Assembly: GCA_016650315.1 (NCBI GenBank)
Contig: JAENVZ010000145.1
Location: forward strand, 1-10,816
Length of the DNA: 10,816 nt
Direction of reading: 5' to 3'
DNA from: Alphaproteobacteria bacterium
Lineage (GTDB): Bacteria; Pseudomonadota; Alphaproteobacteria; Sphingomonadales; Sphingomonadaceae
Positions 1-6,115 of the stretch are shown here, in pieces. The notes below the pieces were generated by a model, which had not been told where the DNA came from, did no database searches, and saw only the letters and a program-made list of their open reading frames with translations. The stretch's first letter is position 1. Every line of letters begins with the position of its first letter. Position numbers and translations under genes: made by a program.

Positions 1-114
1 CAGGCTTTCGATCTTCCTGCCCGCCATCAGCGCGATGACGAGCAGCAGCACCGTTGCAGGGACAAGAACCGCAAGCCCAAAGGCGGGCGCGGCGGCTTCG
101 GCGGCATCTGTCAT
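1..114 (-). CDS. N-terminus of unidentified membrane protein (partial)
   Basis: An open frame starts at the ATG complementary to 112-114 and runs off the left edge, giving 38 residues beginning MTDAAEAAAPAFGLAVLV. After about 12 residues there is one hydrophobic stretch (residues 12-31, including the run TVLLLVIALM) followed by a basic AGRK stop-transfer, so this is probably the first membrane helix. It starts 15 nt after the stop of the upstream BY-kinase gene on the same strand, so the two are probably co-transcribed and the product may act in the same polysaccharide pathway, for example as a polymerase, ligase or other membrane protein. No clear Shine-Dalgarno precedes the ATG, which fits translational coupling. 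Too little is present to name a family. Confidence 0.6.
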   Translation of the reverse strand, partial: MTDAAEAAAPAFGLAVLVPATVLLLVIALMAGRKIESL

Positions 115-129
115 GCCGCAATCATGATG

Positions 130-2307
130 TCAGGCATAATAGCTTTTGTAGGCGTTGTAATAATAGCCGGCATCGCCGAAACCGGCACGCGCCTGCGCCC
201 TTATATCGACCATGGACAGACTGGCGCCAACAACATGGGCGCCGACCTCGTCTAGGTTGCGCAGGGCAATTTCGACCGCCTTTGCCGGCGTTTTTCGCCA
301 TCGCACCAGCATCACGACGCAGTCGGCCTTTGCCGAAATGACCCGGCTGTCATCGATCGGCAGAACGGGCGGGGTGTCGAGCACGACGAAATCGAACAGG
401 TCGCGCAGATCGGCGATCAATGTGGCAAAGGCGGGGCTGTCGGCGAACTGCGCTGCGCTTTTGTGATCCGGTCGGCGCGGCAGGATATACAGTCCGCTCG
501 CTTCATCAATGAACACTGCTTCATCCAAAGTGCCCTTTCCCTCCAGAAGTGCACCCAGACCGATTGACTTGAGGGGGTCGAATTCCGAACTGGAGACGCG
601 GCGGCGAAGGTCGCAGTCGACCAGAATCGTCCGCGCGCCAGCCAATGCCGCCGAACGGGCAAGGCAGATGGCCGATGTCGTCTTGCCTTCGCCAGGAAGG
701 GCAGAGGTTACCGCCACGACAATCGAATCCCTGTCGGGTTGAGCAAACTGGATGGACGTGCGCAAACGCCGGAACGCCTCGGAAAAAGAGGATTGCGGTC
801 TGTCCACGATCATCTGGACCGGCGGAGAGGCGGCTTCGTTCTTGTCGAATTCAGGCGATCTGGCGGTATCGGGGATGGAACCGAACGATGCCACGCCCAA
901 TTTCCGTTCAACACCGTCGCTCGTTTCTATGCCGCGTTCAAGCAGTTGCATGATCGCGACTGCGACCGCTGAAGCTGCAATCGCCGCGACAATGCCCAGC
1001 ACAAGGAAAACCAGCAATTTTGGTGATGCCGGCATATTGGGCACACCCGCACGCGCAATGATATAGGCATTGCCACGTTCAAGCCCGCGTTGCGCCCGCA
1101 TCTGCTTGTATCGGTCCAGAAACGCCTGATAGAGCACACGCGCGGATTCTGCATTTCGGTCCAGTTCGGCAAGCCCCACCGACGCGGCATTGTTTACCGC
1201 CAGCGTGCCTTCCGTCTGATTCAGCGTATGGTTGAGGGAGGCTGTGCGCTGCCGTGCCGCATTGGCCTGGATGCTGACATTGGCAACGATGCGTTTCACC
1301 TCGCCATTGATCTGATCGTCGATGTCGCGCAGTTCTTCCTCGGCATTGAGCAGATCGGGATGGCGCGGGCCATAACGCTGACGAAGGGAAGCGACCCTGG
1401 CGCTGGTCTGCGCGCGTTGAGCGCGGAGCTGACTGACCACGGGTGAATCAAGCGCCGCGCCCAGTTCTTCGCCCGTGCTGCCGTGGGCAAGCTGCGCGCG
1501 TGCGGTCGACAGGCGAGCATCGGCTTCCGCTTGTTGCGCGCGCGCTTCGGCAAGCTGGGTGTTCAGCCCGGACAGTTCATCCTGCGCGACGCTGCTGTTC
1601 TGGCTAGCCTCGAACAGGCCGTGACGCGCCCGGTATTGGGCGACCGCAGCTTCGGCGGACTGCACCTGACCGCGCAGTTTTTGAAGCTGCCCTTCAAGAA
1701 ATTTGCTCGCGCGCCGCGTTGCGCCGGATTTGTCCTGAACCTGATTGCTTATATAGATTTCGGCGATGGTGTTGACGACGCGTGCAGCCATTTGTGGAGA
1801 TTCGGATTGGTACGTAACGTTGATGGCATATGAAAATCCGTTCCGTTCAACCTGCACATTGTTTCGCAATTGAGTGATGGCCGCACGCCGGGCATCAACG
1901 GCTGTAATGGGCGTCCCATCTGCAAGCGCATGGTTGAATTCGGGGTCTTGTGTCAGCTTCAGCCTGTCGACCACTTTACCTGCCAGTTCGGATGATTGCA
2001 GAACCGCAACTTCGGTATCGACTGCAGCAGAGTCGGGATCGACGGTCGGGACGACCTGATCGACCTTGATGACCTGTTCGGCGCCGCGTTCAAGGGCCAC
2101 GCTTGATTGCGCGATGTAGCGCGGCGGCGTTAGGACATAAGCGGCAACCGCGATAAGGAGCATGACTGCACTGATGGCGAGAATGATGGGCAGGCGTCGA
2201 CGGATGACGCGCATTAACCCGCGCAGGTCGATCAGGGCGTCCTCATCGACATGGTTTCCGGTTCTGTTGAGCGTATTGGGCAAGTGTTGAAGTCTGGCAT
2301 CCATCAT
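130..2307 (-). CDS. Wzc/GumC-type exopolysaccharide co-polymerase with BY-kinase domain
   Basis: This 725-residue inner-membrane protein would control chain length and export of a capsular or exopolysaccharide by cycles of tyrosine autophosphorylation. Domains in order: cytoplasmic N-terminus and Wzz domain with TM1 at about 37-60; a long periplasmic coiled-coil region (about 200-390) rich in Ala, Gln and Arg; a GNVR-like segment with the Pro-rich PNMPASPK motif at 423-430; TM2 at about 430-453; and a cytoplasmic BY-kinase. The kinase shows the oligomerisation motif E510-x2-R513-x2-R516, Walker A PGEGKTT with K542, Walker A' ILVDCDLRR (D564, D566) and Walker B VVLDTPP (D644). The C-terminus carries six tyrosines (715-717, 720, 723, 724), the usual autophosphorylation cluster. 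The length fits the fused proteobacterial form, unlike the split CapA/CapB type. Two adjacent ATGs (2307, 2304) follow GGGGA at 2312-2316; the second has the better spacing. The specific polymer cannot be told from the sequence. Confidence 0.95.
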   Translation of the reverse strand: MMDARLQHLPNTLNRTGNHVDEDALIDLRGLMRVIRRRLPIILAISAVMLLIAVAAYVLTPPRYIAQSSVALERGAEQVIKVDQVVPTVDPDSAAVDTEVAVLQSSELAGKVVDRLKLTQDPEFNHALADGTPITAVDARRAAITQLRNNVQVERNGFSYAINVTYQSESPQMAARVVNTIAEIYISNQVQDKSGATRRASKFLEGQLQKLRGQVQSAEAAVAQYRARHGLFEASQNSSVAQDELSGLNTQLAEARAQQAEADARLSTARAQLAHGSTGEELGAALDSPVVSQLRAQRAQTSARVASLRQRYGPRHPDLLNAEEELRDIDDQINGEVKRIVANVSIQANAARQRTASLNHTLNQTEGTLAVNNAASVGLAELDRNAESARVLYQAFLDRYKQMRAQRGLERGNAYIIARAGVPNMPASPKLLVFLVLGIVAAIAASAVAVAIMQLLERGIETSDGVERKLGVASFGSIPDTARSPEFDKNEAASPPVQMIVDRPQSSFSEAFRRLRTSIQFAQPDRDSIVVAVTSALPGEGKTTSAICLARSAALAGARTILVDCDLRRRVSSSEFDPLKSIGLGALLEGKGTLDEAVFIDEASGLYILPRRPDHKSAAQFADSPAFATLIADLRDLFDFVVLDTPPVLPIDDSRVISAKADCVVMLVRWRKTPAKAVEIALRNLDEVGAHVVGASLSMVDIRAQARAGFGDAGYYYNAYKSYYA

Positions 2308-2628
2308 GGCGTCCCCGTGATTATGCGTGACACAGACAGGGTCGCGCTAAAGCGATTCATGGCTCAGCCTTCGAATATTACATTGTCCTGTCACAGCAGT
2401 GCGGTTGCCAAAATTGCAGTGCAACTGATTCGAGGATTGAACTGTGCGCTTTTCTTGCATCGCAACAAGCGGACGGCGCTGGACCGTGCGAAAGCCGCGA
2501 CCTGCTGGAACGACGCAAATATGATAATTTTATGAATTTATTAAGATTGCCAGGTAACCATATTACAAGCAAACCCGGCGTATAAGGGTCTTTCTGCCAG
2601 CCTATTGCAAGCGGGCAAGGAGACAATA
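2308..2628. promoter_or_regulatory. Divergent control region between the BY-kinase gene and the 57-aa gene
   Basis: About 320 nt without a convincing gene separates two divergently transcribed genes, so promoters for both directions should lie here. An AT-rich stretch spans roughly 2515-2550. GCAGTGC occurs twice exactly 20 bp apart (2396-2402 and 2416-2422), and the second copy sits in the odd palindrome TTGCAGTGCAA (2414-2424), which is operator-like. I could not find a -35/-10 pair with good spacing on either strand, so no promoter is placed. Confidence 0.4.
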
Positions 2629-2802
2629 ATGGACTTAACCCAAAGACCCCACATCCGCGGTATGGCGCGGGTGCCGTTCGACAGCTTTTATCATCGACAT
2701 ACGCCGCGTTGGCATTTTCGCAGTGCCCTGCTGCCTGCTTTTGGCGGCGCGATCCTGTTCGGCTGCCTGGTCCTTTCTTCGGCACTCGCCATTATGGCCT
2801 GA
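2629..2802 (+). CDS. 57-aa single-pass membrane miniprotein, function unknown
   Basis: The ATG at 2629 is preceded by a strong Shine-Dalgarno, AAGGAGA at 2617-2623, with 5 nt spacing, which selects this start over the in-frame ATG at 2605. The product begins MDLTQRPHIRGMARV. Its N-terminal half is basic and aromatic (residues 6-31 contain several Arg and His), followed by one hydrophobic helix at about 34-56 (including AILFGCLVLSSALAIM) that runs to the C-terminus. It is transcribed away from the BY-kinase gene and shares its control region. No family is recognised. The good ribosome site and clean positive-inside topology argue for a real gene, but its closeness to IS debris just downstream leaves room for it being a fortuitous frame. 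Confidence 0.55.
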   Translation: MDLTQRPHIRGMARVPFDSFYHRHTPRWHFRSALLPAFGGAILFGCLVLSSALAIMA

Positions 2803-2805
2803 CGG

Positions 2806-2849
2806 TAGTTCCCGTCACTGGCGATGGCATCTCGATGAGATGTATGTGA
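2806..2849 (+). pseudogene. IS6-family transposase fragment
   Basis: Read in the frame that gives SRHWRWHLDEMYVK, about 14 codons match the stretch around the first catalytic Asp (W-H-L-D-E-x-Y/F) of IS6-family DDE transposases. The match ends abruptly at about 2849, where an IS5-like terminal sequence begins; normally an IS6 protein continues with a glycine-rich turn and YLWRAVD. The remainder of the transposase, including the other catalytic residues, is absent, so this is a non-functional scrap. The family call rests on remembered consensus over a short segment. Confidence 0.55.
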
Positions 2850-2950
2850 AGGGCTTTGTTGCACAACTCCTGACGGGCGGATTTCGATTTGGCATGACCG
2901 CTTCGCGCGCCATTTCGGTCAGTTGGCAACACCATATTCGTTCCCGAAAG
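2850..2950. mobile_element. IS5/IS903-like terminal inverted-repeat remnant
   Basis: The sequence starting GGGCTTTGTTGCACAA at 2850 resembles the terminal repeat of IS5-family (IS903-like) elements, and it sits exactly where the IS6 transposase homology breaks off. No matching opposite terminus (TTGTGCAACAAAGCC) and no transposase frame are seen in the window. Only one end of an element, about 100 bp or less, therefore seems to survive; the right limit is a guess. It is best read as nested insertion followed by deletion. Confidence 0.45.
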
Positions 2951-2980
2951 CAGACGTCATCCGGTGGCTTTTGAACCGCA

Positions 2981-3010
2981 GTCGTTTATATAGCTGGCAT
3001 GGTAAACGAC
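2981..3010. repeat. Perfect 8-bp dyad
   Basis: GTCGTTTA (2981-2988) and TAAACGAC (3003-3010) are perfect inverted repeats with a 14-nt spacer. The dyad lies between the IS remnant and the 3' end of the possible 59-codon gene. There is no T-tract on either side, so an intrinsic terminator is not supported. It could be an operator, or a weak hairpin ending the minus-strand transcript. Confidence 0.45.
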
Positions 3011-3023
3011 GCGCTTCCGACCA

Positions 3024-3203
3024 TCACCAAAAATGCGGCGCAGGGACTCCCGCGCCTTTGATCCTCAAGTAACTGAGATCAAAGTCCGTGCCGCAATCCT
3101 CAATCGCTTCTACCAATTCGGAACTCCCTGTACCGTCCGCGTCGCATAGATAAGCAAAGAAAAAGGCAAGATGACATTCGATCCGGGTGGGCTGCAAAGC
3201 CAT
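3024..3203 (-). CDS. Possible 59-aa protein, unknown
   Basis: A 59-codon minus-strand frame starts at the ATG complementary to 3201-3203 and ends at TGA (3024-3026). It begins MALQPTRIECHLAFFFAYL and ends GAGVPAPHFW. Composition is protein-like: a hydrophobic N-terminal patch, an acidic middle (ELVEAIEDCGTDFD) and an aromatic C-terminus. It lies 76 nt after the nucleotidyltransferase on the same strand. The frame stays open for 14 codons upstream of the ATG with no alternative start, and the Shine-Dalgarno is poor (only GGA), so it could also be the tail of a decayed gene. No family recognised. Confidence 0.35.
   Translation of the reverse strand: MALQPTRIECHLAFFFAYLCDADGTGSSELVEAIEDCGTDFDLSYLRIKGAGVPAPHFW
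3056..3084. repeat. Imperfect inverted repeat inside the 59-codon frame
   Basis: CTTTGATC (3056-3063) pairs perfectly with GATCAAAG (3077-3084). The inner TCA/TGA extends the stem to 11 bp with a single bulged C. No T-tract follows on either strand, so it is not a standard terminator. Confidence 0.4.
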
Positions 3204-3279
3204 TCCAAGGTGGAGGGTCTCTTCTAAATTTGTCTCTGATCCGTTTTATCGTTGAAGAGGCAAGCCGTCGAAATATATC

Positions 3280-4338
3280 TCAAATCTTGCCTGGTTCGCT
3301 TCGGAAGAACAGCCTTTTCAGGCTTTCACGCCGGGGGAGCGCTTCTCTGGTGTTCGCCGCCCAGCCTCGCCTCGCCTCACGTCTGGCCGCAAGGTAAGAC
3401 GGATCAAGCATAGACAGTAGCGTTAAGGGAAGTGCGGCCATCGGCCAGCGAATTTGAACCAGACGCCGCCAATATTGCAGCCGGGCGCGAACGCCCTTCA
3501 CGAGAGCGTCGGGCACATCCATTCGGAGCATTTTCCGCGCTGTGAGCAGCTGCGTCTTCATCGCATTATGGGCATAGGGTTGTTTGAATAGCCGGTCCAA
3601 CTGCTGCCACTGGAAATCATCAAAATCCGCGACCAGGTGCTGGACGTCGATCAGGTGACGCAGGTCGACGCGGCCGCGCAGATAATCCCTGCCTTTAAGC
3701 TGGTCATGCAGCAGGAGGATCGCGGCACATGCAACGGCGGAGGGTAACAAGGCAGTGCTTCCCGGAAGCCTTATCGGCGCCGCATCGCATGCGAGATCCC
3801 TGAACTGATAAAACAATGTGGCGACGCCACCATATTCGGTGTGCAGGTCGATCGTGCCAGCATCTTGCGGTCGCCAGAGGACGGCTGGTACTTCTGTGCG
3901 AAGCGCCGGGAATTCCAACTGGTAGCCGATGGCGGTCAGTTGCTCGATCGTCGCGTAGAAATGTTCTGCAGGCACCATGAGATCCAGATCCGCCAACATG
4001 CGCTGCCCTCGCCGGTCGGGGTTCGTACTCGCCAGCCAGGCAGAGCCCTTCAATAGGATCGGGCGAGTGCCATGCGCATTCATGACCGCGCAAGCCTCGT
4101 CCAGCTGGCCGACAAGGCGCTGATTACGCTGCTCGTTACGGGTCAGTATCTCGCAAAGGAACGTCCGCACATCCGATGGCAGCGCGGGAAGGTGCCCGGT
4201 ATCCATGAGGCGGGCCGAGACGGCGGGCGTACAAAGCGTCTTGTTGGCGAGGGCGATTACGCGTGCCCAGTCAGGTGCTGCGGGCATTTCTCCCCGCAGG
4301 CCCGCCAGCAGATGATTGAGATGGTCAAGCCGCGCCAT
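3280..4338 (-). CDS. Nucleotidyltransferase family protein (PF14907 / NTP_transf_5 type)
   Basis: This 352-residue cytoplasmic protein resembles the uncharacterised nucleotidyltransferase family that often accompanies HprK-like kinases and PqqD-like proteins. The signature is ILLKGSAWL (K97, G98) followed by MLADLDLMV, where D117 and D119 would be the metal-binding D-x-D of the pol-beta-type fold, then a helical segment and TIDLH (H166), then HDQLKGRDYLRGRVDLRHLID (201-231). The C-terminal third (about 285-352) is basic, with a moderately hydrophobic patch near 299-311. By family logic it would transfer a nucleotidyl or derived group onto a substrate; the substrate here is unknown. Its ATG overlaps the end of the kinase gene by 14 nt and has no good ribosome site, so translation is probably coupled to the kinase. 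Confidence 0.8.
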   Translation of the reverse strand: MARLDHLNHLLAGLRGEMPAAPDWARVIALANKTLCTPAVSARLMDTGHLPALPSDVRTFLCEILTRNEQRNQRLVGQLDEACAVMNAHGTRPILLKGSAWLASTNPDRRGQRMLADLDLMVPAEHFYATIEQLTAIGYQLEFPALRTEVPAVLWRPQDAGTIDLHTEYGGVATLFYQFRDLACDAAPIRLPGSTALLPSAVACAAILLLHDQLKGRDYLRGRVDLRHLIDVQHLVADFDDFQWQQLDRLFKQPYAHNAMKTQLLTARKMLRMDVPDALVKGVRARLQYWRRLVQIRWPMAALPLTLLSMLDPSYLAARREARRGWAANTREALPRRESLKRLFFRSEPGKI

Positions 4339-5530
4339 CGCCGCACAGCTTGTCTAGCAGCGCAGCCGCTTCATCGAGATCATCATAGTGCAGCTCGAAG
4401 GTCCGCGCTGCGGTAACCGTGCGGATCAGGGTATCGAGTGCGGCGCGGTCTACCTCGCCGCTCGCCGAGGCGGCTTCGGAGAGCAGTTGCCTGATTAGGC
4501 GCGCGGGCTGAAGTGGCACCAGCCGGGTCCCCCCGGTCTTCCTTCGCCGCAGCATCACGATCCATCCGATGGGCAGCGGCGCCTGCTCTGTCGGTTCGGG
4601 CGGGAGGAGATAGCGGACGCGCTTGCCGTCGGGTCTCCAGTGAATCGCGGGCTGAAGTCGGTCGGCATATTTGGCGCTCATCAGCGGCCAGGCCCCCGAC
4701 TTGACCGTCGGAAGGAAGGACAAGCCCTGAACCTGGCCCTTGGCGTCGAGCATGGTGATGTCATCGCCCTGATAGGCAAAACCGTTGGCGAGCAGCCAGC
4801 AGGTCAGCGTGGTCTTGCCCGCCCCCGGCCTGCCGGTCAGCAGGAGCGCGCGTCCATTGCGGTGCAGGCAGGCGGCATGGAGCGCCAGGGACCAGCGCGG
4901 GTCATCGATAATGTCCTGCGTCAGACGCGCCTTGACAATCGTCGCCGCCCGCGCCGGTTGTAGGAGCGATGCCCGCCCACCATCCCGGCTGAACAGGGGA
5001 AAGCCGTGCAAGGACCAGATGTCATAACGCCGCTCAAACGAACCCGCTTGACCTTCGAGATGGGCAAAGACAGGTGCAATATGATCGGCCAGAGCCTCGT
5101 CATGGTATCGCAGTATCAACCGCCTCCCGCCCACAGCGACGGCTTGAGTCATCGCCCCCGGGCCGACAGGCGGAATTTCGATGGCACAAACCAGACCGGA
5201 ATGGGACCAATTCTCCAGAACATCCCGGAGCATGGTTGACGCCGCATCGAATCCGCGATCCTCAACTTCCTGCGTGAGCTGTCGGAGGCTGACGCCATCT
5301 TCCAGACGGCATCCGATGTAACCGCCGATCTGGTTGACCTCGAACAAGGCGCGCTGAGACTGCGACAGGATAAGCGGCTGATCATCGATGAACATGATCG
5401 ATGTCCCGGGGGTAAGGCGCAACGTTAAGTCAGGCCCCGATCGAGCTCTTGGCTCATCCACCAACAGATGCGGCTCGCCCGTTCTAATGACCCCTGCCAG
5501 GACGACCTGGACCGGTGCCGGGTCCGTCAT
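4325..5530 (-). CDS. PqqD-like domain fused to HprK-related Ser/Thr kinase
   Basis: This 401-residue protein (from the ATG at 5530) has two parts. Residues about 33-115 resemble PqqD-type peptide-recognition domains: a short beta segment, then ALFEVNQIGGYI, then two helices. Residues about 130-395 are an HPr-kinase-like P-loop domain with LHAACLHRNGRALLLTG leading into Walker A GRPGAGKTT (G233-T241, K239), then FAYQGDDI (D256, D257) as the probable metal/base pair. It has the LHAA-to-P-loop signature of HprK-related kinases that act outside the HPr/PTS system; no HPr gene is nearby. The start overlaps the upstream small-protein gene by 47 nt. An alternative ATG at 5581 has a better ribosome site (AAGGG) but would add residues that are a shadow of the small protein, so 5530 is preferred. 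The likely role is to bind a peptide and phosphorylate it; the substrate is inferred. Confidence 0.85.
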   Translation of the reverse strand: MTDPAPVQVVLAGVIRTGEPHLLVDEPRARSGPDLTLRLTPGTSIMFIDDQPLILSQSQRALFEVNQIGGYIGCRLEDGVSLRQLTQEVEDRGFDAASTMLRDVLENWSHSGLVCAIEIPPVGPGAMTQAVAVGGRRLILRYHDEALADHIAPVFAHLEGQAGSFERRYDIWSLHGFPLFSRDGGRASLLQPARAATIVKARLTQDIIDDPRWSLALHAACLHRNGRALLLTGRPGAGKTTLTCWLLANGFAYQGDDITMLDAKGQVQGLSFLPTVKSGAWPLMSAKYADRLQPAIHWRPDGKRVRYLLPPEPTEQAPLPIGWIVMLRRRKTGGTRLVPLQPARLIRQLLSEAASASGEVDRAALDTLIRTVTAARTFELHYDDLDEAAALLDKLCGDGAA

Positions 5531-5759
5531 TAATGGGCGGGTTGCCGGGCGGCTGAGGATCGGGGCCGTTACCCACCCCATTGTTGCCCTTTGAGCCACC
5601 ACCGCCGCCGCCGCCAGACTTGGCGATAGCTGCAGAGGAAAGTGATGTGGACAACAGGATCGTCATTGCCGGCGGAATGGTGGCCGCAAAGCGCCCACAG
5701 GTTTTAAGAAAGCGACGTCTGTCTTCTACACCTGACAGAAGGTTGGGATCCTCAGCCAT
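5484..5759 (-). CDS. Small Tat-signal Gly/Pro/Asn-rich exported protein; candidate substrate
   Basis: This 91-residue protein has a twin-arginine-type leader: RRRFLK at 14-19, a hydrophobic core at about 26-42 and a plausible cleavage after SSAAIA (residue 46). The mature part, about 45 residues, opens with KS and seven consecutive glycines (49-55), then SKGNNGVGNG, then DPQPPGNPPINDGPGTGPG, ending RPGRGH. It contains almost no hydrophobic residues and no Cys, with S48, S56 and T82 as the only Ser/Thr of the mature part. GAGGA (complement of 5768-5772) lies 8 nt before the ATG and supports this start. It is the first gene of the unit and overlaps the kinase gene by 47 nt. I recall similar GNG.DPQPPG-type small proteins near such kinases, but cannot confirm this here. 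Being the kinase's substrate is inference. Confidence 0.75.
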   Translation of the reverse strand: MAEDPNLLSGVEDRRRFLKTCGRFAATIPPAMTILLSTSLSSAAIAKSGGGGGGGSKGNNGVGNGPDPQPPGNPPINDGPGTGPGRPGRGH

Positions 5760-5790
5760 CGTTACCGTCCTCGTCTATTCAATGCCCACA

Positions 5791-5819
5791 ATACTACCAT
5801 CTCGCGCGATTACTGAAAG
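5791..5819 (-). promoter_or_regulatory. Weak candidate promoter for the three-gene unit
   Basis: On the minus strand, CTTTCA (complement of 5814-5819) and TAGTAT (complement of 5791-5796) are separated by 17 nt, about 30 nt upstream of the small-protein ATG. The -10 is good (5 of 6 to TATAAT) but the -35 is poor (3 of 6). Distance and spacing fit; the match alone is weak. Confidence 0.25.
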
Positions 5820-6047
5820 GTACTATGAAGAGGTATATCCTTCGCTATGACTATTCCTCTCGCTCAGCGGGGCAAGGCTTCGTAGCGTTCTTTCTCCGAT
5901 GCAGAAGAAATGCTTGCCAATTCGTTTGCTCACTGCAAGGCAGTTATCCAGCTTTTCAACTCAATAGCCGCCTGTCCGGACCCGGCCCAATTGCGGCCGA
6001 AAAGCAGCCCGGCGACAGCGCGCCAATGACTCCCGATCCACTCAGCA

Positions 6048-6079
6048 CCGCCATATCTCAAAAATCGACGATGTGGCGG
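6048..6079. repeat. Inverted repeat downstream of integrase remnant
   Basis: CCGCCATATC (6048-6057) pairs with GATGTGGCGG (6070-6079), a 10-bp stem with one G-U pair and a 12-nt loop. It sits about 40 nt past the integrase stop on the minus strand. The minus-strand loop contains ATTTTTGA, but no T-tract follows the stem, so it is not a classical terminator. Confidence 0.35.
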
Positions 6080-6115
6080 AATTGCGCGAAGTACATTTGG
6101 CCGTCGCTCACTTGG

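Larger units (their letters stand above)
5760..6115. other. Non-coding stretch between the small-protein gene and the integrase remnant
   Basis: About 355 nt hold no convincing gene on either strand. The part next to 5760 should carry the promoter of the three-gene unit. The part near 6000-6115 looks like debris downstream of the decayed integrase and contains an inverted repeat at 6048-6079. A plus-strand frame crosses the region but has no ribosome site and continues antisense through the integrase remnant, so it is not called. Confidence 0.5.

Noticed and set aside
2801-2816. GACGG/CCGTC hairpin at the stop of the 57-aa gene as a terminator
   Set aside because: 5-bp stem, no following T-run, and it overlaps the start of IS-derived sequence.
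4325-5530. Canonical HPr kinase/phosphatase of the PTS system
   Set aside because: The P-loop and LHAA signature fit HprK-related kinases, but the N-terminus is PqqD-like and no HPr, EI or EIIA gene is nearby.
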